DNA of 64,000 bases from Litoditis marina (taxonomy: Eukaryota; Nematoda; Chromadorea; Rhabditida; Rhabditidae): the NCBI GenBank assembly GCA_964036275.1, contig OZ038439.1:5537912-5601911 (forward strand). Reading direction: 5' to 3'. A program made the position numbers and the translations under genes. Shown here one piece after another: positions 46,701 to 58,400 of this stretch. The notes beneath the pieces are model-generated. The model was not told the DNA's origin and made no database searches. It was given only the letters and a program-made list of their open reading frames with translations. How positions within the stretch are numbered: the first letter of the stretch is position 1; each line of letters opens with the position of its first letter.

Positions 46701-49411
46701 GGTTAGAAGCGAATTATGTCTCTAACTTCACTCTAAAACATCAGTAAACCTGTGTACGTAGTTCATATTCAACAATCAGAGGTAAAACCTAAAGTACCCT
46801 AGAGCACAAAAATAGCGTGTTGATGAGGAGGGTCCAGAGACGAGGGAGGCTTTTCTGTGCTTCCTGCGACACCAACTACTCTGTTACCCAATTGGGAATT
46901 GAAAAATGAACTGTTTACATTATTATTGTTGCTAATGTGTTACTCTTGTCAATTCCGAATAAAGTTATCATATGAATGAATAAATGAACCACGATTAATA
47001 TGTGTAAAATGTATATTATCTATTGAATATATGTATTTCAGATCTGGGAGGAGTTCAACCGTCTGCGCAACGAGCGAACCACTTATGACCAGCGAATGGA
47101 GTGGGAGAGAAGGAAGGCCTGGAATGACATGGCACGGAAGAGGGCAGAGAGGTGGCAGCAGTTTCATGCACAGTACGTTGTAGAAGTACAATTAACTTCA
47201 ATATTAGATATAAGTTAGGATGTAAGTCATAAGTAAATTAGATTTAATTAAATTTCTATATTATTATAATATGATTACAAAATATATCAGAAAGAGGGCC
47301 GAGAGGTGGCAACAGTTTCATGCACAGTACGTTCGAGAACTGTTATTTTTGTCTTATAATTATTTGCAACAAACATATTTGTTGATGGGTAGCTTCGATT
47401 TGAGCTGAATCCCTGTTCTTGGTTTGAAATTATCGGATCATACGCCGCCGAGAGTCTGTTATTGGTCTTGAAATCTCTCGCGACCCATCCAAACTGCGCT
47501 TTTCCCTATATTTGGCTTTCTGACTGTTAATTGTTTATAAATTTCCTCAGTTTTCAACTCGCGACCCCCTGCTTTTCACATGAATTTGTTCGTGACCCTC
47601 TATTCCATAAGAGATCTTGACAATGTTTTCGACTCCATAGGTAAATCACCCCATTAAAATGGCGCTGACCCATGCTCATTTTTGTATAATTTCAGAGACT
47701 TACGCTCATTTTTGGAATCCAAAATTGTTTGAAACGCGATAAACGAGAAAAATAAGCATGGTTGCAGGGGTATCATGTCTGTTTTAAGGTTACGCACATT
47801 CATTTTATAAACATTGGTATTTAACTATTTTACCTATGTTCGACTCGTAGTTATGCACGAACTTTGCAACTTTTACCCTATCTCCACTTTCACTGTGGAA
47901 AAGAACTAAATTATTTCCCGAGAATATGGCAGAGACTAGGACTAGGGTAATTTCGAGCCCTGTTCCAGAAGATCCAGATTTCTAGATTTCCTTCTTTTCT
48001 CTTTTCTCCAGATTTGATTATTGATTTCTTTGTGGAAAAGGCGGTTGAAAACGGATATGTTCGGGGAATTTATCACATGCGAGTGTGTTAAATTGTGATA
48101 AGTGTAAGTTTGTTCTTTGTTATTATTGTTCTTTGATCCGTTGTTCAGATATCCGAATGGTCCCCCTGGTTCGTTCAAATGGGAATGGAGCTGGAAAGAT
48201 GGACAGAATACACAGGGAATCAACCGGGGATGGGAACTGTTTCGGTACGTTTTCCAAAACTACTTGGATGTTACTCATATAAGTCTCATATATCTGATAT
48301 AGCTATGTGTTAGTTTTTTATAGTTGCCAAATGGGAGTGATCAAATTCTCAGACAATTCCCAGCCAATTGGCCAGCCACTTTTTTATTGGCTGAGCGAGA
48401 GAGCGTGCAGGTCAGAGAGACCCAGATATCTGCGGCCTCATTGACCTGCACACTCTCTCGCTTTTGTAGCTGGCCAATCGCAGAAAAAATGGCGCCAATC
48501 ATTCTGAGTTTATGTTGTAGGCCACCCAGAACACACACTCCACATTTTACGAGTTCCGATCAAAAAGCAACGCGATCAAACTACGAACCGAGTGCGATAG
48601 GCTTGCTTGGGAAAAAAGAATCCTCTTTTTGGAGACAGCTGTTCAAACTAATAGGTACAATATAGCATTGAATGTGAATCGTGAAAGTTACAACTTCTCC
48701 TTGATTACATATACTGATACCAGCCCTTATGAAACTGTTTTCCTTCTCAGTTTGTTCAAATGCGCCACTGCTGTTCGGTTCTTTTTTCATAATGGTTTTT
48801 TGCAGAAAGATAATGATGGTCTACTTTGTGTGCTTCTTCGTGATTTCACTGGTTCGCGTGTCGCTACAGGAAATGTGAGTCGTGAGATTTTCTGGATAGG
48901 TTTTTCCCAATCGTTTTCTTTTGGAGTAGTTCGCTCGCATTTTCGCTTCATTTTCACCATCCTTAGTAGTTCTAGCCTGACATTTAGCAAGTTGATACTT
49001 GAATTGTCAGAGAGCTGGTTTGCTGTAAACAGGACCGTGCCCGGATTTTTTTTCGAGCAAAAATACGGTTTGACTACCGCGCCTCGAAATTCAATATTTT
49101 CTCAGTCTATTTCTGGTGTTTGCAGCGAAAATTAAAGCAAATAGTTGTGGGTAGATCACTTTTTTGCTTATAGATGTAACTGCAACTTATAGAAATATTA
49201 TTATGAATTTTTCAGTGGTAATTCGGCGACGTCGAAGAAACAGGAAATTCCGAATCTTCCCACATCCGACCGTGGGAAAATCGACGATATGATGGGGCGT
49301 GTCCCCACTGGCCCCGCCCATTTCGGACAGGCTCCGCCCCCGGAGCTACAGTATACCCAGAATGCAGGAGATACTCAATTCTCCATGTATAATGGACCGA
49401 AGAGTTACTAG
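43702..49411 (+). CDS. second J-domain membrane protein
   Basis: J-domain co-chaperone related to the upstream gene but longer. Exons: 43702-43736 (end uncertain), 44600-44690, 44951-45042, 46122-46185, 46533-46604, 47042-47172, optional 47291-47326, 48149-48244, 48806-48874, 49216-49411; 293 aa, or 281 without the optional exon. Seen: a basic N-terminus, J-domain from SDFYSLLGVRKDAT to the catalytic YHPD and ISEAYECLRDPDRRRAYD, a Gly-rich turn, a Trp/Arg-rich charged helix (about 120-165), one membrane segment (KIMMVYFVCFFVISLV) and a Pro-rich tail. The join of exon 1 to exon 2 is the weak point: the strong donor at 43795 is out of phase, so the donor at 43737 was used. A Gly-rich segment after the J-domain is shared with the neighbour, suggesting tandem duplication. 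Confidence 0.8.
43921..44174. repeat. family D hairpin element (GGTTACC core)
   Basis: From GGCCAATTCTACAACTAACC to AACCCGGTTATATATAGAATTC. The halves are complementary and made of GGTTACC/GGTAACC words. It lies in the first intron of the second J gene, with a close relative at 55154-55426. Confidence 0.85.
45052..45222. repeat. family A MITE
   Basis: Near-complete CATACACCAG element starting 10 nt after the exon 3 donor (45043) of the second J gene. A fragment of the same family is at 45716-45770. Confidence 0.8.
45399..45682. repeat. family I hairpin element
   Basis: From GGGGAACTTCTTCCCGAACC to GGTTCGGGAAGAAATTTGCCC. The GGTTCGG/CCGAACC core is shared with 11276-11530 but the end sequence differs. 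It is located in an intron of the second J gene. Confidence 0.75.
45795..45965. repeat. GA-rich tract interrupted by a family B fragment
   Basis: (GA)n-like sequence with a fragment CATACACCGCCAAGGGTCTCATAT (45856-45905) of the family B element embedded in it. Confidence 0.75.
47291..47326 (+). other. duplicated 36-nt cassette exon of the second J gene
   Basis: Near-copy of the last 36 nt of the preceding exon (47137-47172), with its own acceptor (ATATATCAG) and donor (GTACGTTC). It keeps the phase (enters and leaves with two bases). Inclusion adds KRAERWQQFHAQ a second time; skipping leaves the frame intact. Confidence 0.7.
47442..47625. repeat. family B element (degenerate)
   Basis: Starts CATACGCCGCCGAGAGTCT and contains the CGCGACCC and TTCGTGACCCTCTATTCCAT blocks seen at 23609-23820. 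Located in an intron of the second J gene. Confidence 0.65.
48338..48515. repeat. inverted repeat around CTCTCGC/GCGAGAG arms
   Basis: Left arm around 48367-48414 (GGCCAGCC...GCGAGAGAGCGTGCAGGTCA) and right arm 48441-48478 (TGACCTGCACACTCTCTCGC...GCTGGCCAAT) are complementary. Weaker complementarity continues outwards. It lies in an intron of the second J gene. Confidence 0.65.
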
Positions 49412-50440
49412 TTCGAACTTAGAATTTACTAGGATTATTTATTGTTTTTATTTATGAGCTTATTCCGATAGATTAGCATATATTGAACAAAGATGGGTAA
49501 TATTTAGAGGTAGTTAGAAACTAGTTATTCGGTTATTAGTTTGTTCCCAATATGTTCTTGGGTAACTGGTGTAGGGGTGACCATGAATGAGTTGTAGTTT
49601 GATCAGAACTAAGATAACGAGATCAACCTTTAAACACAGCAGAATTAGATACCGGTTATAGCCAGCCTCTATCTGTACTGGGTACTGTAGCAATTAACGA
49701 ACTCTTCTCTTGCGTGCATGCTGTTTTCATAGTTTTCTGTTGTGTACTCGAATGTCAGTGGTTTTTGTACATATAAATAATGTTTGATAAACGTTTTTGA
49801 AGTGCTTGTACAGAATACAATACACTTTATCAAATTTTGAATAGCGAACTACGGTTACTAAGAACATTCTCATTTTTAGAGATTTTCAATGATTTAATGT
49901 ATAATGAGGAATTAATTGAAATGTTCCGGTAATTTGATCATACGAAACGAAGATACCTAAATGATTATACACAGTATGGAAATACCATCGATTGAATTAC
50001 AAATCGGATTCTAGAAATTGGAATTGTGCAATATTTTTCTCCATGGATTGCAATTGGTTGTGAAAAAGTTTGAATACTTTTGCTGTGAAGATACAATGTT
50101 TTCAAGACCACAACAGGCCTACAATATATGCAAAAAGTGATATAAGTTTGTGAATTGAATTGTAAACTCATCCTCTTTGCCTGAAGCGTCAAAAAGTCTC
50201 GCTGATGTTTTTGTGAGAACTCGAAAATTACTGAAATGTAGGCTGAGTGGAGCTGTGAAATGTATGCTGAGTGGATGAAAGTAAATGTGGTAAAAGTTTT
50301 TTTGAAGAAAATACAACCGATATAATTTCTGTGTTTAGTTCATGTTTTACCCCCGCAAATGTTTTGTGTAATTAATACTTTCCATAGCGCGATTTACGTG
50401 AAATTGACGTGAAATTAGCATATGTGAGATGAAACTAGCA
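49412..50440. other. spacer before the last gene
   Basis: About 1 kb AT-rich DNA. An inverse copy of the dispersed word TTGTAGTTTGATC is at 49592-49604. No coding potential or repeat boundary recognised. Confidence 0.4.
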
Positions 50441-51430
50441 TAGAGAGACAGGTAAAAAAACGCGTTAACTCACTTAACATATTCGCTGAAAGAGAGAAGG
50501 AAAATACCATTAGGACTGTTTCTGCTCGCAGACTCCTTCGCATTCGAACATAGCGCACATTAATCTATCAAGCTATTATCATGGTCCGCAACAACAACCC
50601 GGTAAGCAGTCACCAAAAACGTTCCAACGACTTTTAGGGAAACTTATTCACTACTTATTCAATTATACAATGTCGACCTTTAACTTCAGCAGTTCACCCC
50701 CCAGGACGATATGAAAATAGTTTTTGAGTGCTATTTTCAGATGACTTCAATAATTTCAATTTTTTCATAGGAGGCCAAGTCGCTTCTTGCGGCTCGTGGA
50801 GAACAGGAGAAACCGAACGAGACAGAATGGTCAAAGACACTGAAAAGGTATAGTCTATACCATTTCTAGTTGAACTCCTACAGTACATATAGAAACTTTT
50901 CGATGCTCTCTGACAAATACTTAAAGTACGTTTAAAACTCTCGCGCACTTTTTGTGATAGGGAACCGGTTCGAATTCGGGAGGTGTTGACAGATGTAGGA
51001 TGTAGCACCCCAGTCAATTCAAAAATGCTTACCTTTTTACACAAAGATTATACTCTCTCAACCTAACCGGGGATTCAGAGCATACGTCATAGTTGAGCTC
51101 ATCACTCCACTTTGAAAACAATTCTAGAGTATAACTAGTAGTTTTCAAAAACTAGTTTAGGTAAAGAATACCTCTTTTCGGTATTATTAGACAGTCAACT
51201 CCATATTTAACAGGTGAAAAAGAGTTTTCGGTTCTTCAGGAATAGTTTTGGTTTGGTAATTCAATATTAATTCAATTTTACGTGCTCCTAAACATACTTT
51301 GAACTTGTTGGATCGCAAAACCTGATCCATAACAGCAAAAAAAAACACTTGAACATTTCAAAACTGGTTTTTTGCTGAACTCGAATGTAATTTATAATTT
51401 TCAGACTGAATGAACGTAGAGTACAACTAG
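50441..51430 (+). pseudogene. decayed duplicate of the 5' end of the gene at 52419
   Basis: The 5' flank before an ATG at 50581 (about 50480-50560) resembles the 5' flank of the real start at 52419, sharing GACTGTTTCT and a nearby CATTCGAA. A 7-codon exon (50581-50601) is followed by 50771-50847, which matches exon 55760-55846 (EAKSLLAARGEQEK versus EANSILAARKEQEK) but lacks 10 nt, so its second half is out of frame. The following intron start also matches (50848 versus 56075), and a remnant like exon 56377 appears near 51404. It may still provide an alternative promoter. Confidence 0.55.
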
Positions 51431-51787
51431 GGAACGCCTCGGAAAACGCCATCGTCCAATCGATATTCTTTCTGATTGTGAATAAAACATGTATTTTGTT
51501 TTCTTTGTTATTTGGTTCATATCACATATCATTCGATTAACACATGTAACACGTTGCAAATATTCACAATGAGTTTCATTACCTTTTTCCGCAGATGAAA
51601 AATTGCTTTTTCGCATAGTTCGTTTTGTGTAATGCTGTACACTAAATAGTCACGTAAAGTCAGCATTCTAATGAGGCATCGTGCACTCTTTAATTGCACG
51701 TTCCTTAGTTATGCTGTGATATGAAAATGAGAATGGTTTCGAACGTGTCTATAGTGAGTGTCTAATTTAGTAATTTAAATCTCTCGT

Positions 51788-51935
51788 CAAATTCGAACCT
51801 GCGAACTATTCGCTGCAAGGCGCTAACCACTGCGCTATTAGATCACATAACTGGCAATCGTTGGAACCGAAGACATGTGTGCGTACACAGAGAAAAGTGA
51901 GATATACAGTACCCTTCCGCTTTTCCGTTGGCAAC
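51788..51935 (-). repeat. tRNA-derived SINE-like element
   Basis: The minus strand begins with box A TAGCGCAGTGG and box B GGTTCGAA at tRNA spacing (51788-51846). The flanking tail to about 51935 is homologous to that of 61359-61522. Two copies sharing both tRNA-like head and tail indicate a dispersed SINE-type repeat rather than tRNA genes. Confidence 0.6.
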
Positions 51936-52418
51936 CACTGTACCCAGTATGTGAAAATGGAGTTCGATCCATCTACTCAGTGGAACAGTCATCTATACCC
52001 CGTTTCATCAACCGATGTCCACCTACCGAATTCCGTCAAACTTGCAGGAGACTTTTTCTGATAAATAATTGATTAGTTGGTTTCGAAATTTCAGAGTTTG
52101 TAGTAATAGAGTGGAGAATATACTATTGAAATTTGGAAATCATCATGAAAAGATAGCAAACTTTGATCAGGAAATTTGGAAATATTTCTGTGGAGTTTTA
52201 TAAGTGGTGGAACAAATCGATTGCAGCCGATTTTCAATTAACGCAAAATTAACATGTTTAATGTGGCAGAGAAGGATAGACAAAAGTGCACGTTTCAGAA
52301 ATCGCCACGTGCTTTTGGAAGAAAATGAAAAGACCATTTCGACTGTTTCTATTCGCTAGAGCAGTCCATTCGAATTCTCGAATAAAGTTCTCAGTTCATA
52401 TAACGAACGCATTCAATA

Positions 52419-55400
52419 ATGGATCAAACCAAGGTGAGTAACCGAAAGAAACAATCGTGCTATCTTCATTCAGAACCAATTACTATGGTGCCATGAAAAC
52501 TTTTCGGATGGTATTGGAGAAGCTGTTTCAGGAGAAAAAAATAGGCTCCCCACTGGGCTAGACGAGTGCTGTAGAAGTAGTTGAGAACAAATCAGTGGAA
52601 TCCAAATCATACACACATTCCCTCATCAGTTTAGTCAAGTTGGAGCATTCGAAAATCCACGTGAAATAGACCAGAGAGGAAGAAAACCTTGAAGATTTAG
52701 CCCCTAGAACCTTAAAACCTTAAACCTTTAGCGAAAGAGGACCGGGAATATACAGAATGAACTGTCTATTGAATATCAGAGAAATCTGATTTTTTGTGCA
52801 AATCACTTCCACTGAAAAGTCGTACTAGTGAAGTTCCGAGAGAACTTGAATTAGGGCTCGGTACCACCGAATCCACGTTCTAGTATGATCTTATATACGC
52901 CACCATTGCGGAATTCGATCGAAAATAAATGGGATCAAACTACCACATACACCGTACAACCCTATTTTTGAGAGATTAACTCTATTATGTGTTTTTCGGC
53001 GGATTTCTCATCCAAGGCCGTATGCTTGAAACGTCCCGGGCTGGGATTCTATCCCCACCTGAATCGGGAAAATACCGAATCGACCTCGGCATAGCATCCC
53101 GGGATGTTTCATGCATACGGCCTCTGGGAAAGCAGCAAATTGTGAACTCCGTTCCAACAGTTTATCGGTCAGTTTCAGCAAAACGCCCCCGTATCTGATG
53201 ATGCGGCCGGTCCGGTCCACGAAGCCACCCCTGGAGCCACCCCCAAGCCGGTGAGTTCTTCTCATGAACCAGCGTCGTGACATATGTGTTATCAGCATGA
53301 CATACAGTCAGTTTCATTCCCACTGAGACTCGTTGACAGGGTGCCAACGTTTTAGGATGACCATTTCTTAGAGCAAACATGAAGAATTCCAATTTTTTTC
53401 AATCACGTGTTCTTATGGAGGTGGAAAAACGCCCAGTTTTTTTTGAAAAACTCGGGGTGAAAAATAGCTTGAAGTATTCATTGGCATACTGCCAAGTCTT
53501 TGTAGGAATGACAGGAACTATACGATTTCGACACGCATTTTATCTGCAAGAAAACTGTACAGCCTCACGATATTTGAGTTTTTTTGCAAAAGGAAATCAA
53601 CAAAACGAAATTTGAGTGAGAAGTTTATTCTTCCGACTATTTTGTGGGCATTCTGCCGAGCCCCAGAGCCTTTTTTCCTAGTGACTAGTGAAGTAGTTAA
53701 TGAGATGCTGTCAATGAGTTGATCTCACGAGGTTGAGCACTTATTCCATATTTCCAGGCTGGCAAAACCTTCCGTTCAAGAGTATTCTCTCTTTTCGTGA
53801 GTTTCATTATTATTCCGGTCTCGGGATTCACTTCCTTACAAAAACCTTTTTTTCTCTCCCTCCCTCTTTCACTCTTTCTCTTTTTTAAACTCCTTATCAC
53901 TCCCACCCTATCTGATTTTGTCTTTTCTCTGGTTTCCTGCCAATCTCACCTCTCACAATCTCTTTTTCCATTATCTCTTTTCTCACTCTTTCACCTTCAT
54001 TATCTCTCTTTTTCTTTTTTCTCCCTCAAATTTGCTCTCTGGCCTAGTGGTATATAGTACACTCTGCTTTTTATCACATAAACAGAATATGAGATTTAGA
54101 AAAAATTGATTGATACTCTACCTAAACCCCTAAACACAATGAATAAGATGCAGTTGAATCTAGACAAAAATTTTGGCCTCTATGCTTTATTAATTGAAGA
54201 AAAGGAATCGATTGAAGTTATATTAGTATAGTGTTTTTGTAGTTCTGTAGTGTAGTAATAAATAAACTTATCCAAAATAATCGATACTATGTATATTTTG
54301 TATACTTCCAGTCGTCTAACAAGACCAAGAATGCCACCGAGGATCCCAAAAAGGTCGAAAAGAGAAGACAACAGCTGATCGATGAGGTAGTTTATACCAT
54401 TAGGTTCTTAGAAAAAAAGGAAAACTGCAATTATTTCACAAAAGAAATGTGGTTGAAAAATGAAACGTAACACGAAACGATTCGAAGAATCCTAATCATA
54501 TTTGAACGCCTCCCCCATACAACAGGAATCCGGCTGGAGAAATGGGGCGCTTAACTACTATGCGACGACAAATTGGGGGGGATTAATGAGGTTTTAAGAC
54601 TATACTTAAGCTGCCCATGTAGGCATGACTATAAAATGGTTCTTTCACGTCTGCCGACTTTGGTTTCGAATAGTATAATATTGAAAAGGGAATCTTTTTC
54701 AGACAGCCAACTCTTTCCTTGTGGCCCGCGAACAGAATGAGAAGGAGCTTCTGGCTCAGAAGAAAGAAGCAGAGAAGACCGAAAAAGCACGCCAAAAGGC
54801 CATCAAAGACGTACGTGATGGACAGAAAAAATCATGAAGAACTGAGCAACTTTGCAGGAAAATACATTGCGAATATAGCTTACTATGTATCTCAGCATAG
54901 TTGCAAGCTATAATGAACAGTGGAGTTCAGCCCCCCCCCCCACTTTCGAGGTCTCAAGTTTACGAAAATCTCAATCGTCATCCCAATCCAATGAGTCGTA
55001 GAGTCATCCCAATCCAATGCTCTGACAAATGAAGGGAAAGATATCTTGTGAACTAAACTTTTAATAAGAGTACCTACTCAGGTGAAAAGCCAAGGGACTA
55101 TTATGCCCTAAAATGGGAATTTCGGGTGATGTCGCAAACGCGGCCCTAAAGACGGCCAATTCTACAACTAACCGGGTTTTGAGGTAACCTAACCCTTTTT
55201 TTTGCTAACCTTTTTTCAGGTTACCTTAGTAGGTAACCTGGAAGTAACCTAAAACTAAAATCCGGTTACCGTTCAAACTAACGGTAAAAACCACATGTTG
55301 CGTTAGAAAAACAGGTAACCGGTTTTTCATTTTAGGTTACTTACCGGTTACCTACCGAGGTAACCTAAAAATAGGTTACCAAAAAAGGGTTAGGTTACCT

Positions 55401-58400
55401 AAAAACCCGGTTAGATATAGAATTCACCCCTAAAGACCCTTAAAGGGCCGCGATTTCGATATCGACCTAGCTTTTCTCATTGTTTCCCATTTTTAAGTTT
55501 GTGCACAAGGGTGAGCAATACAAACAGATTGAATCCAGTATTTGAGACCGAAAATGTTTCCCTAAGCGGCCCTAATAGAGTGATTTCGGCTACGGAAATC
55601 GCGGGCCTAAAAGGAACCTTTTAGTGAAAAGGAACCTTAACCTTTTAGTGAGTGGAGAACAAAGTAACAGAACGTAATGGAAATAGCTTTATATTATTTT
55701 GAGCGCAATGTTCAGATTACTTCAATTATAAATAATTTCAATAATTTAATTTTTCATAGGAGGCCAACTCTATCCTGGCTGCTCGTAAAGAACAGGAAAA
55801 GATCTACGTGGCTGAAAGAAACAAGATGATCAAAGATACTGAAAAGGTATAGTTCCGGCCATTCCTACTGAGACTTGGCAGCGTGCCAATGAATATTCCA
55901 GACTACTTTGGAGTTTTAAAAAAAAACTGCTTATCTCTTTTAGCGGCGTTTCAGTTTCACAAGAACACGTAAATAAAAAATTTCTTAGAAATACTCATGT
56001 CTGCACTAATAAATAGTCATCCGAAAATCCTGGCACGATGCCAAGGGGTATCAGTGGAAATGAAACGAATTATATAGTCAATACCATTTCTAGCGGGACT
56101 TCTACAGTAAACATACCAACTTGTTTTCTGATGAAAACTTGATTACGTCTGAAATATTAGAAAATTATGTGCTCAGTGAAAAATGACGAACTTCTCAATG
56201 TCCTGCAAGGCAAACCTAATCTAAACCAGAATGCGTTGGCACCCTTTTTCTGTTAGGGAACAGATTTGAATTTGAAACGTTTCCTAGTTTTTCGAACACA
56301 AACATGCTGGACTCTGAAGCTGACCTTGAAGATTGTGAATGTTTTGCGTTATCATATACGTACATTAATTGTTTAGGTTGTCAAGGACCGATACAGACTG
56401 GAGAAGGCCGAAAGAAGACAAGCTAAGGAGCAAGAAAAGGTATTATTCTGGTCACTTTTACGTGAAACACTACAGTACGGTTTCGATACTTTCATCATGC
56501 TTTTGTTGAGGTGGTCAGAAACGTTTGATGTGTCACATCAATGATAACTCTATCAAAAAAGTTAATTTTTCAGAGCAGTGTTTTTTTTAGGAAAAGCGCA
56601 CTTGAGCCCTTATCTGAATACTATTGGAGTCAGTAGATTATATACACTTTTTTCGTTTGTATGTGGTGAAAATTGGGACCTCTGATAGATTCTGATGTGT
56701 GTGATGTGTGTGTAGAAGATTGTTTATTTGTTTTTCATTTGATTTGATTGTTTGGAGTGATCAGAGAAAATTAGATACTAGATTCCAGGGTTAGTGAAAT
56801 GTTAATTTTACTATATTTCATGTGGCTTGACTAACAGTATAAAACAAACATAACATGTACTTAAATTATCTTCTCTCTGTAATGGAATACTGTTAGTCAA
56901 TTGCATAGTCACGTGGAACATGAAAAACACAGCAAACTTCAGAAACGTGCACGATGCCTTATTTTAATTCTAACACTACGTGACTATTCAATTCACTTCT
57001 AGTATACAATTCCAGGCCAAAGCCAAGGCCGACGCAAAGAAGGCGGAAGAGTTTGCGGAGAGATATCGCCAGAACCGCGCTGCCGCCGGCATCCCCGTCG
57101 GAGGATCCAACAAGGTTGGTGGTTAACTAGGGTGGTTGAAGTCGAAAATATTAGAGTCGATCTAACCCGAAATGCGAAAACTCAAAAACTCAAAGTTTTG
57201 AACTCGATTAACAACCCTATGGTTAACTAGGGTTGAGTCATAGTTGTAGTTTGATACTTCACAGAAGACTGCGGGAGCAAACTACAATCTCAGCGACAGA
57301 GTAACTCTACATACTACATTTTATTGAAAAGCATCGCGAGTTTTTGGACTAGTTAACTAGATATCGAACATTTTTTCCAAGTGAACAGTTGAGAAACGAA
57401 AGGTAGTAGATAACAAGTAAAGAGTATTTTTCTTACTGGAATTCGATTCATTAGGTACCCGTTTTCTCGTGAAGCTCGAAATTTGCCAAGGTTTTCGCTG
57501 GTAATTCATGAAAACGTCCTTTTGGCGTGAAGATTTTACTTTCTGTTAGACTTGATAAACAGGTTCGAATTGGATTTCTAGTCAAAACACTGGTTGCTCC
57601 ATGAGGGATAAAGTTTGATTGAACAGTAGAACAGTAATAAAATCAAGTAATTTTCCAATTTCTTTGTTGATAAAGTTTTGTGTATGCGATTGTGAGAAAT
57701 CCGTAACCGGTAACTGGCTTTAGGAACTGATCATAAGAAAGAAAGACAACGAAAAATCATGGCGCTTGTGTTGGGGTCATATTAAGACTTCATACGAAAA
57801 CATAGAGGGAGTGACCGACCTGTTCTTGTAGTTGGATCTCGACGAAACTGGGAAATTTCGACTGAAAAGTAACTAGATAAAACTACAAACACATCGCGAA
57901 ATGGTGACTGTTTTGATAGAAGTAAAAAGTATAGTTAACATTTTTAATCAAAATAAGTTCAATATTCTATATTTTATGATCATGTTTGATCTTCACTCGT
58001 TACGGTAACTGATATTTTATAAAAACAAAAATGGAGTATAGTTTATTGAATTATGAATACCATAATTAACAGATTGAGTACGCTGAACTATTCCCGTAGT
58101 ATCCCACTCTGCATCTCTTGTCTCGTGCACTATTTCGCTGCGGAGAAAAACCGGAGAAATAGCGTGTGTTTGAAGAGACGCAGGTTGTGATCTGGTAGTC
58201 TGGCTGCACACACAGACTGTCAATAACTTCAAGAAAACTAAGTAAGTCTACTTTCAGAAGCCCAGCTTCATCCGCAACCTCTTCGGGTCCACTGTCAACA
58301 CCGTCAAGGTATAGTCGTCATCATGTCTACTCAGACTTCTACAGTACACTTTCCAAATCATATTTTCTGATGTGAACTTCAAACATTTCACAATCGGTTT

